A stretch of 23,911 bases of DNA from Eubacteriales bacterium. GTDB lineage: Bacteria; Bacillota_A; Clostridia; Lachnospirales; Lachnospiraceae. Made by a program: the position numbers and the translations under genes. The stretch spans positions 1-23,911 of the forward strand of contig JAUNJL010000014.1 in the NCBI GenBank assembly GCA_030533315.1, read 5' to 3'. Below, in pieces: positions 22,474-23,911 of the stretch. Position 1 is the stretch's first letter. Each line of letters opens with the position of its first letter. The notes under the pieces were generated by a model. The model ran no database searches. It was not told the DNA's origin and saw only the letters and a program-made list of their open reading frames with translations.

Positions 22474-22527
22474 GCAAAAGATCCGGCTCACCGAAGACCG
22501 CCTGTGGCTGGGAGCCGGATCTTTTGC
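22474..22527. terminator. Strong bidirectional terminator
   Basis: GCAAAAGATCCGGCTC (22474-22489) pairs perfectly with GAGCCGGATCTTTTGC (22512-22527), extendable to 19 bp with one G-U pair. It has a 22-base loop, and the A- and T-tracts are within the stem ends, so it works on both strands. It ends the transcript of the small frames. Confidence 0.85.
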
Positions 22528-22752
22528 TGCCCGGATTCGTTACCTGTCCATTTTCAGCAGACCAAAATGGCAAAAGCGGACAGACGCTGCCCCTCAGACA
22601 TAAGGAAGCCCAAAATCAGGACTTGCCGCCTGGCTTGATCTGCGGTATGCTTGGATAAGAGAGAGGGTATGGTGACGCATAAAAGCCGCAGATTCCATAC
22701 CAGCGTGCAGGCTGTGCGTCAACGTGCCCCACAAAGAACAGGAGGGGATCTT
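22528..22752 (+). promoter_or_regulatory. Structured leader of the nrdG2-type gene
   Basis: This stretch holds no gene. A possible promoter is TTGCCG (22624-22629) with TATGCT 17 bases on (22647-22652... approximate). Two perfect 7-bp inverted repeats interlock: GGTATGG (22666-22672)/CCATACC (22695-22701) and TGACGCA (22673-22679)/TGCGTCA (22715-22721). They could form a pseudoknot or two exclusive structures ahead of the ribosome site. No known riboswitch motif or clear NrdR box was recognised. Confidence 0.4.
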
Positions 22753-23451
22753 ATGCTGAAGATTTGTGGTTATCAGAAAACAACCTTGTTGGATTATCCC
22801 GGAAAGGTGGCCTGCACCCTGTTTCTTGCCGGCTGTAATTTCCGTTGTCCTTTTTGTCATAACGGGGCGCTGGTGACGGACCCGGATGCCCAGCGGGAAA
22901 TCCCTGCTCAGGAATTTTTCTCTTTTTTGGAAAAACGGCGGGGAATCCTGGACGGAGTCTGTATTTCCGGTGGGGAGCCCACCCTTTCCCAGGAGCTTCC
23001 ATGGCTGATCCGGCAGATCCGGAAAATGGGCTTTGCCGTCAAGCTGGACACCAACGGATCCCGCCCGGACGTGCTTCGGGAGCTGGTGTCCCAGGGGCTG
23101 CTGGACAAGGTCGCAATGGACATCAAGGCTTGTCCTGAACATTACGGAACTCTCTGCGGACTCCGATATCCAGATATGGATCGGATCCGGGAAAGCGTCT
23201 CTTTTTTGATGAGCTGCCAAGTGGAGCATGAGTTTCGTACCACCGTGGTAAAGGAGCTCCACACAGAGCAGGATTTCATAGAGATCGGCAAATGGCTTGC
23301 AGGGGCCAAGGCCTATTATCTCCAGGCCTACAAGGACTCGGAGGGAGTCCTTCAGCCTGGCTTTCATAGCTATTCTCTGGAAGAGCTTTCTCATTTCCGA
23401 AGTATCCTTTTGCAAACCATCTCCTCAGTGGAAATCCGGGGAATCCATTAG
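22753..23451 (+). CDS. Anaerobic ribonucleotide reductase activating protein-type radical SAM enzyme (NrdG2-like)
   Basis: The 232-residue radical SAM protein has Cys28-x3-Cys32-x2-Cys35 in AGCNFRCPFCHN, which binds the 4Fe-4S cluster and S-adenosylmethionine. GGEP follows at 73-76. The opening GYQKTTLLDYPGKVACTLFLAGC is characteristic of the NrdG2 (TIGR02495) family. It is annotated as activator of class III ribonucleotide reductase by analogy with NrdG, making a glycyl radical in NrdD. No nrdD is in the window, so another glycyl radical partner is possible. The start at 22753 follows AGGAGG; the in-frame extension upstream runs through the structured leader. The last 27 bases overlap the convergent DUF6128-like gene. 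Confidence 0.88.
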   Translation: MLKICGYQKTTLLDYPGKVACTLFLAGCNFRCPFCHNGALVTDPDAQREIPAQEFFSFLEKRRGILDGVCISGGEPTLSQELPWLIRQIRKMGFAVKLDTNGSRPDVLRELVSQGLLDKVAMDIKACPEHYGTLCGLRYPDMDRIRESVSFLMSCQVEHEFRTTVVKELHTEQDFIEIGKWLAGAKAYYLQAYKDSEGVLQPGFHSYSLEELSHFRSILLQTISSVEIRGIH

Positions 23452-23911
23452 CCGGTACCAATAGCCGCCTCTGCCTCTGGGCACCTGGATGAGAGGACTT
23501 TCCTTAAAATAGGGAAAGCCGAACATCCTGGCCATAAAGCCTTCCTGCTGGTCGTAAACGCCTGGAACTCCCAGAAGATATTGCCCGTCCGGGCGGCGGC
23601 AAAGAAGAATATGTCCAAAATTGTGGAAGCCATACTGCAGAAACCGGTTGTTCAAAAGGCCTCTCTGTCTGGGAAGAATCCTGGGCAGATCCCTCGGCTG
23701 CAGCTTGCTGCACCAGGGAAAATCACTGTCCGGAAATGGAGTGCAGGGAACCCCCGGCGGACGGCTTCCTCCCGGCCTAGCGGGGCGGCTCCCCGGACCT
23801 GCCGGACGGCCAGAGGGACGGTTTTCCCGGCTGGGCGGGTTCCCAGGACTGGGCGGACGGTCCTCCGGCCCAGGCGGAAGGCTCTCCGGGCTGGGCCGGT
23901 TCCCGGGACTG
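23425..23911 (-). CDS. DUF6128-like protein, C-terminal part (truncated by window edge)
   Basis: The frame stays open from the right edge of the window to the stop at 23425, giving 161 residues with the start outside. The first 70 residues are a linker rich in Pro, Gly, Arg and Ser, partly built of a decayed repeat (SPGNRPSPES, later SPGNPPSREN). The last 90 form a compact domain with FGHILLCRR, DGQYLLGVPGVYD, MARMFGFPYFKESPLIQVP and GRGGYWYRL. This pattern fits DUF6128, seen by me mainly in Lachnospiraceae; its function is unknown. A short version starting at TTG 23655 is possible but has no ribosome site and is not needed. It is convergent with, and overlaps, the nrdG2-type gene. Confidence 0.7.
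   Translation of the reverse strand, partial: SPGNRPSPESLPPGPEDRPPSPGNPPSRENRPSGRPAGPGSRPARPGGSRPPGVPCTPFPDSDFPWCSKLQPRDLPRILPRQRGLLNNRFLQYGFHNFGHILLCRRPDGQYLLGVPGVYDQQEGFMARMFGFPYFKESPLIQVPRGRGGYWYRLMDSPDFH
23821..23911 (-). repeat. Degenerate 60-bp coding repeat in the Pro/Gly linker
   Basis: Two 31-base stretches, read leftward from 23911 and from 23851, match at about 26 of 31 positions at a step of 60 bases (20 codons). They encode SPGNRPSPES and SPGNPPSREN. Further decayed copies may follow around 23775-23800. The array may continue beyond the window. Confidence 0.6.

Noticed and set aside
22528..22752. Cobalamin riboswitch or NrdR box before the nrdG2-type gene
   Set aside because: I looked for the conserved B12-box and for paired NrdR boxes and found neither; only the interlocking inverted repeats are present.
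22594..23415. 273-codon leftward frame antisense to the nrdG2-type gene
   Set aside because: The plus strand carries clear radical SAM motifs; the antisense product has no recognisable domain.

Overview
The window reads as chromosome from a Gram-positive, endospore-forming member of the Clostridia, most likely a gut Lachnospiraceae. The pointers are the dnaX-ybaB-recR block, a split (two-gene) transketolase beside a short transaldolase, a group III phosphofructokinase, a spore protease-like yyaC, DUF5711- and DUF6128-type proteins that I associate with Lachnospiraceae, a large Bacillus/Clostridium-type SRP RNA, strong AGGAGG ribosome sites, and canonical TTGACA/TATAAT promoters. Family assignments come from recognising motifs by eye. 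No database search was run.

Layout, left to right. Positions 1-116 hold a strong leftward promoter and a leader typical of rRNA operons, so an rRNA operon probably starts just off the left edge. Positions 306-3718 carry leftward envelope genes: CvpA-like, DUF5711, and a membrane LysM protein with a degenerate MPN/JAB-like N-terminus. Rightward yyaC (3879-4442) has a good forespore sigma-F-type promoter. Positions 4556-11144 are a leftward housekeeping block: both transketolase halves, transaldolase, recR, ybaB, dnaX and phosphofructokinase. Sugar-phosphate and replication/repair genes are therefore interleaved. Rightward SRP RNA (about 11346-11606) and a flavodoxin-like oxidoreductase follow.

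Positions 12416-19108 are one giant leftward gene for a 2230-residue wall-anchored surface protein. It has a signal peptide, an acidic Pro/Glu stalk, SpaA/Cna-B and FctA-like isopeptide domains, and an SPQTG sorting signal. It is divergent from a LytTR-type regulator (19544-20296), with inverted repeats between the two promoters. Leftward tadA and an AraC-family regulator follow, then two tiny overlapping rightward reading frames, an nrdG2-type radical SAM activase, and the C-terminal part of a DUF6128-like protein running off the right edge.

The most unusual structure is a tandem array directly in front of dnaX (9793-9964). It has three 51-52 bp units plus a partial one. Each unit carries a perfect TAAGGAGG ribosome site, a small hairpin, and an 8-codon reading frame whose stop codon forms the start of the next ribosome site. 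The last unit ends at the dnaX start codon. Other points of interest are the MPN-like domain without its zinc ligands, the surface protein/LytTR control region, the interlocking inverted repeats in the nrdG2 leader, and the 27-bp tail-to-tail overlap of nrdG2 with the DUF6128 gene. I saw no transposase, prophage gene, CRISPR array or tRNA.
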